Origin: Pseudomonadota bacterium
GTDB taxonomy: Bacteria; Pseudomonadota; Gammaproteobacteria; Steroidobacterales; Steroidobacteraceae
Assembly: GCA_023433515.1 (NCBI GenBank)
Contig: JAEZCN010000105.1
Coordinates: forward strand, 1-48,818
Direction of reading: 5' to 3'
DNA length: 48,818 nucleotides
Under the pieces are notes generated by a model. That model saw only the letters and a list, made by a program, of their open reading frames with translations. It made no database searches and had not been told where the DNA came from. The position numbers were made by a program, and so were the translations under genes. Positions 35,801 through 44,147 of this stretch are shown piece by piece (the first letter of the stretch is position 1; the number at the start of each line of letters is the position of its first letter).

Positions 35801-37219
35801 ATGGTTGACCGGCGAGCGTTCATGATCCGCGCGAGCAGCGCGGCGGCAGCGACTTTCCTGTGGCGAAGGGCGAACGCGAATGCGAGCTCGGCGGAAGCCT
35901 GGCAGCGCGCCGCCGACATCGCACGCAGCGTCAAGGCGCCGACCTTTCCGGATCGCAACTTCGACATCACGAAGTTCGGCGCGGTGCCGGACGGCACGAC
36001 ACTCAATACATCCGCGATCGCGAAGGCTATCGAAGCCTGCGCGAAGGAGGGCGGCGGCCGGGTGATCGTGCCCGCCGGCACGTTCCTCACGGGCGCGATC
36101 CATCTCAGGAGCGACGTGAACCTGCACGTCGATCAGGGCGCGACGCTGAAGTTCGACACCAACCCGGCCAGCTACCCGCTGGTATTCACGCGCTGGGAGG
36201 GCATTGAGCTCATGAACTACTCGCCGCTCATCTACGCGCGGCGCGAGAAGAACATCGCGATCACGGGCAAGGGCACGCTCGACGGGCAGGGCAGCGAGCA
36301 TCATTGGTGGAAGTGGAAGGGCCGCTGGGGCGGAACCGTTCCGTACGGCTGGAAGGAGGGCATGCCCGACCAGCGAGCCGCGCGCGACAGGTTGTTCCGC
36401 ATGGCGGAGGACGCGGTGCCGGTCGGGAAGCGCGTGTTCGGCGAAGGCTCGATGCTGCGCCCGCCGTTCATCCAGCCGTACGAATGCGAAAACGTGCTGA
36501 TCGAGGACGTGCGCGTGCGCAACTCGCCGTTCTGGAACATCCACCCGGTGCTGAGCCGCAACGTGACGATTCGCGGGATCGACGTCCACGGTCACGGGCC
36601 CAATAACGATGGCATCGATCCGGAATCGGTCGATCACGTGCTGATCGAGAACTGCTCGTTCGACACGGGCGACGACTGCATCGCGGTCAACTCGGGTCGC
36701 AATGCCGACGGGCGCCGGCTCAACACGCCCTCGCAGAACATCCTGGTGCGCAACTGCCGCATGAAGGAAGGCCATGGCGGCGTGGTCGTCGGCAGCCAGA
36801 TCTCGGGCGGCGCGCGCTGGGTGTTCGCGGAGAACTGCCAGATGGACAGCCCCGAGCTCTGGTACGCGATCCGGTTCAAGAACAACGCGCTGCGCGGAGG
36901 TTTGCTCGAGGACTTCTATTACCGTGACATCGACGTGGGGCAGGTGGGCCGCGCGGCGATCACCGCCGACTTCAATTATGAGGAGGGCCCGAACGGGCCG
37001 TTCATTCCGCGACTGCGCAACGTGGTGGTCGAGCGGTTGCGCGTGAAGAACGCCGTACGCGTGCTGGACTCGCAGGGCATTCCCCAGGGTCCCGTGAGCG
37101 ACATCACGCTGAGCGATTGCGAGTTCCATGGCGTCACGCAGCCGAGCATCGTGAAGCACACGCGCTCGGTAAAGCTCGAGAACGTGCGGGTAAACGGCAA
37201 GCGGGTGCAGACGCTGTGA
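35801..37219 (+). CDS. Tat-exported GH28 polygalacturonase-like enzyme
   Basis: Pectin-degrading glycosidase of 472 residues. A twin-arginine-like signal (VDRRAFMIRASSAAAATF) directs export. The right-handed beta-helix begins NFDITKFGAVPDGTTLNTSAI, and all GH28 catalytic motifs are present: NNDGIDP (Asp270), TGDDCIAV (Asp291 and Asp292), EGHGGVVVGS (His325) and IRFKNN (Arg358, Lys360). GAGGGAG lies 8-14 bases before the ATG at 35801. With GH51 and GH43 elsewhere in the window it suggests use of plant cell-wall pectin and arabinan. Exo or endo action cannot be read off. Confidence 0.93.
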   Translation: MVDRRAFMIRASSAAAATFLWRRANANASSAEAWQRAADIARSVKAPTFPDRNFDITKFGAVPDGTTLNTSAIAKAIEACAKEGGGRVIVPAGTFLTGAIHLRSDVNLHVDQGATLKFDTNPASYPLVFTRWEGIELMNYSPLIYARREKNIAITGKGTLDGQGSEHHWWKWKGRWGGTVPYGWKEGMPDQRAARDRLFRMAEDAVPVGKRVFGEGSMLRPPFIQPYECENVLIEDVRVRNSPFWNIHPVLSRNVTIRGIDVHGHGPNNDGIDPESVDHVLIENCSFDTGDDCIAVNSGRNADGRRLNTPSQNILVRNCRMKEGHGGVVVGSQISGGARWVFAENCQMDSPELWYAIRFKNNALRGGLLEDFYYRDIDVGQVGRAAITADFNYEEGPNGPFIPRLRNVVVERLRVKNAVRVLDSQGIPQGPVSDITLSDCEFHGVTQPSIVKHTRSVKLENVRVNGKRVQTL

Positions 37220-37238
37220 GGCGGCGAGAGGATGTTTC

Positions 37239-37266
37239 GTGGGTTCGAATCCCACCCGGGGAACCA
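37239..37266 (+). pseudogene. 3' tRNA remnant (T-arm and acceptor end)
   Basis: GTGGG-TTCGAAT-CCCAC makes a perfect T-arm, followed by CCGGGGA, a discriminator A and CCA. The matching 5' acceptor (TCCCCGG) is absent upstream, where the GH28 gene ends at 37219. The acceptor sequence would suit a tRNA-Asn, but identity cannot be proven. Such 3' ends are typical attachment-site footprints of tRNA-integrating elements. Confidence 0.7.
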
Positions 37267-37271
37267 GCCGA

Positions 37272-38564
37272 CTAGCGACCGCCGACGATCGTGGCGGCGA
37301 TCGCGCGCGCGTCCGCCATCGTCATCTGCACGAACAACGCTTCTTCGAACGATTCGCATCTGCGCATCCGGAAGTCGATCATCGGCGTGCTCTTCAGGTT
37401 CAGCACGATCAGATCCGCTTCCATGCCGAGGTCGATGCTGCCGATCTTGTCCTCCAGGTAAAGCGCGCGTGCCGCGCCGCGCGTGGCAAGGTAAAACGCC
37501 TCGATCGCGCGCAACGAATTCCCGTTGAGCTGCGCGGTCTGGTACGCAGCCCCCATGGTCTCGAGCATCGACAGCGATGTTCCTGCGCCGACGTCCGTCG
37601 CGAGGCCCACGCGCACCGGGCGCGATGCCCTCAGCGCATTCTTCAAGTCGAACAACCCACTGCCCAGGAACATGTTCGAGGTGGGGCAGTGCGCGATGGC
37701 CGTGCCGCTTTCGTGCATCCGCGCGAGCTCGCTCTCATCCAGATGGATGCCGTGCCCGTAGATCGCGCGCGGCCCGAGCTGCCCGTAGTGATCGTAGATA
37801 TCGAGATAACCAGACCGCTCCGGATAAACCTTGCGCGCGAACTCGACCTCCGCGCGGTTCTCGGACACGTGCGACTGCAGGTAGGTGCCGGGCCGCTCCT
37901 TCCACAACGCGCCGGCCATCTCCATCTGTTCGGGCGTGGAAGAGGGCGCGAACCGCGGCGTGATCGCATACAACGCGCGCCCTTTCCCATGCCAGCGATC
38001 GATCAGCGCCTTCGATTCGTCGTAGCCGCGCTGCGCGGTATCCCTGAGCGCCGGCGGGCAGTTGCGATCCATGAGGCACTTGCCGGCGATCGTGCGCATG
38101 CCGCGACGGGCCGCGGCTTCGAACAATGCATCGACGCTATGGGCATGCACCGTGCAAAACGACGCGACCGTGGTCGTGCCGTTACGCAGGCATTCGTCGA
38201 GGAACACGTCGGCGACCGCGCGTGCGTGAGCTTCGTCGGCGAACTCCTGCTCGGCCACGAACGTGTACGTCGCGAGCCAGTCGAGCAGTTGCTCGCCATA
38301 CGCGCCGATGATCTGGGTCTGTGGATAGTGAACGTGGCAGTCGATGAACCCGGGCAGGATGAGGCTGTCCTTGCCGTACTCCTTCACTTGTGTGCCGGGC
38401 GGCAGCTGGTCGAGTACGGTGGAAGCCGGCCCGAAGTGCGTGATCCTTCCGCCGGAGATTCCAATCATGGCGTCGCTCTCGTAACGCATCGCGCTCGCGC
38501 CTTCGACGAAGACATCGCCCGTGAACGTGAGCGCGGCGCCGCGTATCGCACTGACGGACGTCAT
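37272..38564 (-). CDS. guaD: Guanine deaminase
   Basis: Zinc amidohydrolase converting guanine to xanthine and ammonia in the cytoplasm, 430 residues. His77 and His79 in LPGFIDCHVHYPQTQ bind zinc, with further ligands in LQSHVSEN, YGHGIHLDE and GLATDVGAGTSLSML; IAHCPTSNMFLGSG is also conserved in GuaD. It starts 4 bp after the stop of the CHASE8-type kinase gene on the same strand, so the two are probably cotranscribed, an unusual pairing for a purine enzyme. All catalytic motifs are intact. Confidence 0.94.
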   Translation of the reverse strand: MTSVSAIRGAALTFTGDVFVEGASAMRYESDAMIGISGGRITHFGPASTVLDQLPPGTQVKEYGKDSLILPGFIDCHVHYPQTQIIGAYGEQLLDWLATYTFVAEQEFADEAHARAVADVFLDECLRNGTTTVASFCTVHAHSVDALFEAAARRGMRTIAGKCLMDRNCPPALRDTAQRGYDESKALIDRWHGKGRALYAITPRFAPSSTPEQMEMAGALWKERPGTYLQSHVSENRAEVEFARKVYPERSGYLDIYDHYGQLGPRAIYGHGIHLDESELARMHESGTAIAHCPTSNMFLGSGLFDLKNALRASRPVRVGLATDVGAGTSLSMLETMGAAYQTAQLNGNSLRAIEAFYLATRGAARALYLEDKIGSIDLGMEADLIVLNLKSTPMIDFRMRRCESFEEALFVQMTMADARAIAATIVGGR

Positions 38565-38568
38565 GAGC

Positions 38569-40884
38569 TCAGGCCTTGTTCGCGTTGTCCGATGCCGTCG
38601 AGCGTTTCTCGGTGTCGTCCAGCAGGTTCTCGAGCAACCGCTCCACCTGCTCCGGATCGACCGGCTTCGTCAGGTGCTCGTCGAATCCGGCGGCCATCGC
38701 CGCCTGCTTGTCGTGGTCCTGCCCCCACCCGGTGAGCGCGATGAGAACGATCCGCTTGCCCCATGCTTCGAGGCGGATGCGGCGCGCCACCTCGTGTCCG
38801 CTCATTCCGGGCATGCCGATGTCGACGAGGGCGGCGTCGGGCCGTTCTCTCGCCCCGATGGCAAGCGCCTCGCCGCCATCGAATGCGGTGAAGACTTCGT
38901 AACCGACGAACTGCAGCACGAGGGAGAGAGACTCGGCGGCGTCGCGATTGTCGTCGGCGACGATGATCCTGCCGCGCCGCTGGATCGGTGTGACCACGGC
39001 TTCTTCGGTGGGCGCCGCGCTATCTACCCGATCGTTGGCGATCGCGGTCGGCGGCAGATGCACGATGAATTCACTGCCGTGGCCGAGGCCCGCGCTGCGC
39101 ACCTGCACGCGGCCGCCATGGAGGGCCACGAGGCCTTTCACCAGCGCGAGCCCGATGCCGAGGCCGCCCTCGGCGCGGTCCACCGCGGAGTCGACCTGGG
39201 AGAACATCGTGAACAGCCCCGGAATCACATCCGGCGCGAGACCAATGCCGTTGTCCTTGATGCGGATGATCAATCCGGTGCTGTCGATGCTCGCGCTCAG
39301 TTCGATCTGGCCGGCAGGATCCGTGTATTTCGCGGCATTCGTCAGAAGGTTGCCGATCGCTTGCGAGAGCCGCAATGGATCGACCTCGAGTCGGAGATTT
39401 TCCGCGGGCAGGTTCATGCTCACGCGGTGCTGCTTGGCGTCGATGAGGGGACGCGCGGTTTCGAGCGCCACCGACATCACGGTCCTGAGATCGACGTAGT
39501 CCTTCTTGAGCTCGAGCTGACCGCGGGTGATGCGCGACACGTCGAGCAGGTCATCGAGCAGCAACGACATGCGACTGACCTGGCGCGCGATGACTTCGCG
39601 GCCCCACTTGCGTTGCCGCTCGTCGGCGACCTCGGAGTCCAGGATGCGCACGGCGTTGCGGATCGGCGCGAGGGGATTGCGCAGCTCGTGGGCGAGGGTG
39701 GCGAGGAATTCGTCCTTGCGGCGGTCGGCGGCGATCAGCGCGAGCTCGGTGTTCTTGAGCCGGCTGATGTCGAGATTGATCCCGGCCCAGCGCTGAATGC
39801 GTCCGTGCTCGTCGCGAATCGCCACGCCCTGCGCCAGGATGGAATGATATTTCCCGTCGACGCCGATCATGCGGTGTTCGCGATACCAGGTGCCACCGGT
39901 GCGCACGCATTCCTTCCATGCGGCCACGGTGTTCGCGGCGTCGTCCGGATGCAGGATCTTTTCCCAGCCGAATTCCGCCACGTCCTGCTGCGTGAGGCCG
40001 ACCAGATTCAGCAGCGAGTCGCTGATGTAGATGTTGCGGCCTTCGGCATCGCATACCCACACGCCGTAGTTGATGGATTCCCCGATCGCGCGATAGAGTT
40101 TCTCGCTGGTCTCGAGCGCACGCGCATGCGCCTGCACTTCGTCGAGCATCTTGTTGAACGCATCGACGACGACACCGATTTCATCGTCGCTGATCTTGTC
40201 GGCGCGCCCGGAGAAATCGCGCTCTTCGACGATACGGCGCGCCACGCTGGCCATCGACTCCATCGGCCGGCTCACGACGTGGTGCAGCCAGCTCGCCGCG
40301 AGCAGCGCCGCGACCAGGCCGAGGCCGAACACGGCGGCGAGCACGGACAGGTACGCACGGACGCGCCCCTGCACGTCGTATTGCGCTCGCAAGTAGATCG
40401 TGCCGAGTGTCTCGTCGCCCTGGACGACAGGACGAAGCAGCTCGACCCGGCCCTTGTCGATGTAGACGCCGTATTCGGCCATCGGGGCGCGCGGCGGTGG
40501 CGCCTCGAATCCGTCGCGTGTGTATTGCGCGAACAGGCTGCCGTCGATTCCATAAAGAGCCGCGGTGTTGATCGATCCGCGCGCCTGCAGGGCACTCAGG
40601 ATGCGCTGGGCACCTTCGACGTCGTCGAACGACAGCGCAGGCTGCACGGCGAGCGTGATGATGCCGCCCTCGGTGGAGATGTCGCCGACCCAGTCCGCGC
40701 GGCTGTCGCGCAAGTCGGTGAACAGCAGCGCGGCGCCGGCGCTGGCGAGAGCGATCATGGTCGTGACGAGCATGATCAGCATGAGCTTGCCGGCAAGGCT
40801 GCGACGCGCGTACCCGATCGAAGCGAGCGCCCGCCAGATGCGGCCGCTGCCGGTCTTCGAGTCTTGATCATGCGAGTGTGCCAA
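38569..40884 (-). CDS. CHASE8-type hybrid sensor histidine kinase
   Basis: A 771-residue membrane sensor. It has a first helix (about 34-54), a periplasmic domain (55-175, DWVGDISTEGGIITLAVQPALSFDDVEGA) resembling the CHASE8 domain of YfiN-type proteins, a second helix, and a HAMP domain (RPMESMASVARRIVEERDF). A PAS domain (about 260-380), a phosphoacceptor helix (LAHELRNPL, His 399), an ATPase domain and a receiver (Asp 688 in VDIGMPG) complete it. The only available start is TTG at 40884, since a stop lies just upstream in frame. It is divergent from a YfiR-like gene, whose product may bind and restrain the periplasmic domain as YfiR does with YfiN. Confidence 0.88.
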   Translation of the reverse strand: MAHSHDQDSKTGSGRIWRALASIGYARRSLAGKLMLIMLVTTMIALASAGAALLFTDLRDSRADWVGDISTEGGIITLAVQPALSFDDVEGAQRILSALQARGSINTAALYGIDGSLFAQYTRDGFEAPPPRAPMAEYGVYIDKGRVELLRPVVQGDETLGTIYLRAQYDVQGRVRAYLSVLAAVFGLGLVAALLAASWLHHVVSRPMESMASVARRIVEERDFSGRADKISDDEIGVVVDAFNKMLDEVQAHARALETSEKLYRAIGESINYGVWVCDAEGRNIYISDSLLNLVGLTQQDVAEFGWEKILHPDDAANTVAAWKECVRTGGTWYREHRMIGVDGKYHSILAQGVAIRDEHGRIQRWAGINLDISRLKNTELALIAADRRKDEFLATLAHELRNPLAPIRNAVRILDSEVADERQRKWGREVIARQVSRMSLLLDDLLDVSRITRGQLELKKDYVDLRTVMSVALETARPLIDAKQHRVSMNLPAENLRLEVDPLRLSQAIGNLLTNAAKYTDPAGQIELSASIDSTGLIIRIKDNGIGLAPDVIPGLFTMFSQVDSAVDRAEGGLGIGLALVKGLVALHGGRVQVRSAGLGHGSEFIVHLPPTAIANDRVDSAAPTEEAVVTPIQRRGRIIVADDNRDAAESLSLVLQFVGYEVFTAFDGGEALAIGARERPDAALVDIGMPGMSGHEVARRIRLEAWGKRIVLIALTGWGQDHDKQAAMAAGFDEHLTKPVDPEQVERLLENLLDDTEKRSTASDNANKA

Positions 40885-40972
40885 GCGTCCGCATCTTGCC
40901 TAAGAAACGGAAATGCGGTCCACTCCGGCCGGCCTTGTCCTACAAGAGCAATCAGGGAGGATCGAGTTGCCG

Positions 40973-41617
40973 ATGTCGAAAGTGGGATCGCTGCGCTTGC
41001 CCCTGATGCTGCTCCTTTTGCTCATCACGGCCGAGTCCGGCGTCGTATTCGCCGCTGACGCGGTGTTTTCCGTGCATGCCGTCAAGGCCGCCTACCTGCA
41101 CCGATTCGCCTCCTACGTCGAGTGGCCGCAGAACACCGGGGATTCATTCGTCATCGCGGTGGCCGGCGATGAGGACGTGGCAAACCAGCTTGCGCAACTG
41201 CTGCCTGGTTTGACGGTCAGGGGCCGGCCCGCGGTCCTGCGGCGGGTCTCCCATCCGCGAGAGCTCGAAGGCGTCCACATCCTGTTCGTCGGTCGCAAAG
41301 CATTGAGCGGGACTCGTGCGCTGCGCGTGGCGGCCACGCGCCTGCCGATCCTGATGGTGACCGACGCCGAGCATGGGTTTCAGGCGGGAGGCATCATCAA
41401 TTTTCTCGAGATCGGCCGGAACATCCGTTTCGAGATCTCGCTCACCGCGGCGGATCGAAGTGGATTGCGGATCGATTCCGCGTTGCTGTCGGTGGCCGCG
41501 CACGTCGAGCGCCGCCCCCAGACGCGCGCCGAATGCCCGGAACCGCGCTTCATGCGCAGCCGCAGTTCTTCCTGCTCGATCCGCATGGCACGCATGGACT
41601 CCCGGAGACTCATGTGA
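40973..41617 (+). CDS. YfiR-like (DUF4154) periplasmic protein
   Basis: Periplasmic protein of 214 residues with a hydrophobic export signal (about 8-27, ends VVFAAD). The DUF4154/YfiR pattern is present: AVKAAYLHRFASYVEWP near the mature start, GRPAVLRRVSHPRELEGVHILFVGR, and the C-terminal GGIINFLEIGRNIRFEISL. YfiR proteins bind CHASE8 sensors in the periplasm. The ATG at 40973 has GGGAGG 12 bases upstream; a TTG at 40967, 6 bases after GGGAGG, may be the real start. The last 25 residues are Ser/Arg-rich and overlap the receptor gene's leader. The stop overlaps the next start (GTGA). Confidence 0.83.
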   Translation: MSKVGSLRLPLMLLLLLITAESGVVFAADAVFSVHAVKAAYLHRFASYVEWPQNTGDSFVIAVAGDEDVANQLAQLLPGLTVRGRPAVLRRVSHPRELEGVHILFVGRKALSGTRALRVAATRLPILMVTDAEHGFQAGGIINFLEIGRNIRFEISLTAADRSGLRIDSALLSVAAHVERRPQTRAECPEPRFMRSRSSSCSIRMARMDSRRLM

Positions 41618-43512
41618 AACGGGTCCTCGCGATCGCGTTGAGCTTCGTGCCGGCGGCGTACGCGCAAGACGTGGCCGATGTCCGTGATCCGCTGACCCAG
41701 CTCTCGCGGATGTCTCTCGAAGAGCTCGCGAAGGTCGAGGTCACATCGGTCTCGAAGTCCGCCCAGAGCCTGTCGAGTGCGCCGGCGTCGATCTACGTGA
41801 TCACGCGCGAGGAAATCCTGCGGCACGGTGTGCTGAGCATTCCAGAGGCTCTGCGTCTCGCGCCGAACATGCAGGTCACGCAACTGACCTCGAGCGAATA
41901 TTCGAACGGTGCGCGCGGTCTCGCGGGCGCGCCGAACGACCAGAACTTTTCGAACAAGCTCCTGATCCTGATCGACGGGCGCAGTGTGTATTCGCCCTTG
42001 TTCTCCGGCATCGCGTACGACATGCAGGACCTGCTGATGGACGACATCGATCGCATCGAGGTCATCAGCGGTCCGGGTGCGACGCTGTGGGGAGCAAACG
42101 CGATGAACGGCGTGATCAACATCATCACGCGCAAGGCGTATGACACGCGTGGTTTCCTGTTGCGGGCGGACGGCGGCGACCGTGAGCAGGCGATCGGCGC
42201 CCGATACGGCGACGACCTCGGAGAGACGGGCGCGTTTCGCGTGTACGCCATGGCATTCGAGCGCGGCGCGACGGAATTCGCGGACGGCTCGAGCGCGCAG
42301 GACGATTGGACAAAGATACAAGCGGGTTTCCGCTTCGACGGCAGGATCGCGGCCAGTGCGTTCACGCTGCAGGGCGATTACCAGGATGCGAAGCAGGGTT
42401 TCGCGGGCGTCCCCGACGTTCCATTCAGCGGCATGAACGTGCTCGGCCGGTGGGAACACGCGGGCGAGCGCGTGACCACCCGCCTGCAGATGTATTTCGA
42501 CCGTGTCGACCGCGAGCGGCCGCCGAGCGGTATCGCGTTCGACATCGATACCTTCGATCTCGAATTGCAGCAGAGCGCCGTGTTCGCGAACCACCGGCTC
42601 GTCTGGGGACTGGGCCGTCGATACAACGACTACCGGACGATCAACAACGCGCTCGCCTTCGATCCCGACCATCGCACGCTCGAGCTCACGAACGTATTTC
42701 TCCAGGACAGCATCTCGCTCGGCGATACATTCACCGTCACGGCCGGCGTCAAGTTCGAGGACAACATCTACTCCGACTGGAGCGTCCTGCCGGACCTGCG
42801 GCTGTCGTGGGCGCTGAACGAGCGCAACCTGTTGTGGATTGCGGGATCGCGCGCGATTCGCGCGCCGACCCCTTTCGACGCGGACGTGCAGGAATTCGTC
42901 GGGTCGACGCTGTTCCTCGGCGGCAATCCGGATTTCGAAACCGAGAAGGTCGATGCCCTGGAGATCGGCTATCGCGGCAATCCACACGCGAGACTCTCGT
43001 TCACCGCGAGCATGTTCTACAACCAGTACGACGATCTGCGCACGGTCGAGATCACGCCCGTCACGCTGCTGCCGCTGCGCTGGGGAAACCTCATGAAGGG
43101 CAGCATCTACGGAGTCGAGGCGTGGGCGAACTGGCAGGTCACGCCGTGGTGGCGCCTCTCGCCGGGCGTGAGCACCCTGCGCAAGGATCTCGAGTTCAAG
43201 GAAGGATCCACGCAGCTGCTGGGGTTGCGGCAAGCGGGGAATGATCCGCAGTCGCGCTGGCAGCTCAAGTCCTCGATGGATTTCGGGTCCATGACGCTCG
43301 ACGCCATGTTGCGACGGGTGGGCGAAATGCCCGATCCGCGCTCCGATGCGTACTCCGAGCTCTCGGTGCGTTTCGCCTGGCGAGTCAATGAAAAGTTCGA
43401 GGTCGCGCTGAAGGGCTTCAACCTACTTGACGAAACACACCGCGAGTACGCCGATCCTTACGGGCGCGAAATCCGGCGCAGCGTGCAGGCCGAATTGCGG
43501 TTCACCCAATGA
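41614..43512 (+). CDS. TonB-dependent outer-membrane receptor
   Basis: Outer-membrane receptor of 632 residues. A short signal peptide (KRVLAIALSFVPAAYAQ) is followed by the plug domain (SLEELAKVEVTSVSKSAQSL, IYVITREEILRHG, IDRIEVISGPGATLWGANAMNGVINIITRKA) and a 22-strand-type barrel ending ELRFTQ. The GTG at 41614 has GGAG 6 bases upstream and overlaps the yfiR-like stop, so synthesis is coupled. Receptors of this plug type often sit with YfiR-like proteins and a sensor; the ligand is unknown. An alternative reading from 41533 is only frame extension. Confidence 0.92.
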   Translation: MKRVLAIALSFVPAAYAQDVADVRDPLTQLSRMSLEELAKVEVTSVSKSAQSLSSAPASIYVITREEILRHGVLSIPEALRLAPNMQVTQLTSSEYSNGARGLAGAPNDQNFSNKLLILIDGRSVYSPLFSGIAYDMQDLLMDDIDRIEVISGPGATLWGANAMNGVINIITRKAYDTRGFLLRADGGDREQAIGARYGDDLGETGAFRVYAMAFERGATEFADGSSAQDDWTKIQAGFRFDGRIAASAFTLQGDYQDAKQGFAGVPDVPFSGMNVLGRWEHAGERVTTRLQMYFDRVDRERPPSGIAFDIDTFDLELQQSAVFANHRLVWGLGRRYNDYRTINNALAFDPDHRTLELTNVFLQDSISLGDTFTVTAGVKFEDNIYSDWSVLPDLRLSWALNERNLLWIAGSRAIRAPTPFDADVQEFVGSTLFLGGNPDFETEKVDALEIGYRGNPHARLSFTASMFYNQYDDLRTVEITPVTLLPLRWGNLMKGSIYGVEAWANWQVTPWWRLSPGVSTLRKDLEFKEGSTQLLGLRQAGNDPQSRWQLKSSMDFGSMTLDAMLRRVGEMPDPRSDAYSELSVRFAWRVNEKFEVALKGFNLLDETHREYADPYGREIRRSVQAELRFTQ

Positions 43513-43593
43513 ACCAAAAGTGCGACCTGGCTCACACGCGTTTTTTCCAGATCGAGGCGCAGCGATCCCCGCCGTTCATAGAATGCGACGAGG

Positions 43594-44055
43594 ATGAACG
43601 CACAACAACAAGAACGACGCATCGCCACGGAACGGCGTACGGCCATCTCACGCGCCCTCTGGCGTGGAAATTTCGAACGCCGCCGGATTGCACCACGACG
43701 AGGCAACGAAGGGCACATGGTCGTGACGGATTGGTTTCACCCGCAGTGGCTGGTGACGACCATCCTGATCCTTCTGCTGTGCGTAACTGACGCCATCCTG
43801 ACATTGACGCTGCTGGCGCGCGGGGCGACCGAGATCAATCCCGTCATGGCCCCGCTGGTGACCGGTTCAGGCCATGGCTTCGCCATCGTGAAACTGGGGC
43901 TCACCATCCTGGGAGTGGTGGTTCTGACCGCTTTCGCCCGCCTGAGGGTATTCGGCTCCGTGGGCGTAGGCGCAGTCCTGTATGCCGTGCTGGCGGGGTA
44001 CGCCGTTCTCGTGGGATACGAGATTTGGCTTTTACGTAACATGCCCCAGTTATAG
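43594..44055 (+). CDS. DUF5658-like membrane protein
   Basis: Small membrane protein of 153 residues. An Arg-rich cytoplasmic N-terminus (QQQERRIATERRTAISRALWR, RGNFERRRIAPRRGNE) precedes three hydrophobic segments (VTTILILLLCVTDAILTLTLL; FAIVKLGLTILGVVVLTAF; VGAVLYAVLAGYAVLVGYEI). DAILTLTLLARGATEINPVMAPL resembles the DUF5658 family, of unknown role. GACGAGG abuts the ATG at 43594, so a start at the ATG at 43717 (MVVTDW) is possible. It stands alone between the receptor and the sucA promoter. Confidence 0.72.
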   Translation: MNAQQQERRIATERRTAISRALWRGNFERRRIAPRRGNEGHMVVTDWFHPQWLVTTILILLLCVTDAILTLTLLARGATEINPVMAPLVTGSGHGFAIVKLGLTILGVVVLTAFARLRVFGSVGVGAVLYAVLAGYAVLVGYEIWLLRNMPQL

Positions 44056-44067
44056 GGCCTGTTCGCC

Positions 44068-44096
44068 TTCCGGCTGCGTGCCGGTTCGGCTAACAT
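44068..44096 (+). promoter_or_regulatory. Candidate sucA promoter
   Basis: TTCCGG (44068-44073) and TAACAT (44091-44096) have 17-bp spacing and lie 52 bp before the sucA ATG. The -10 is good and the -35 weak. Confidence 0.4.
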
Positions 44097-44147
44097 ACCG
44101 CCCCCTCATTGATCCAGGACCTTGAGTCCACAAGGATTTTTTCTCGT

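Noticed and set aside
37191..37266. Complete tRNA gene ending at 37266
   Set aside because: The 5' acceptor, D-arm and anticodon arm cannot be built from the upstream bases, which belong to the GH28 gene end.
38521..41058. 845-residue open frame on the plus strand opposite the CHASE8 kinase
   Set aside because: It lies antisense to a kinase with complete motifs, has no recognisable domain and is rich in Arg, His and Asp as expected from complementary GC-rich codons.
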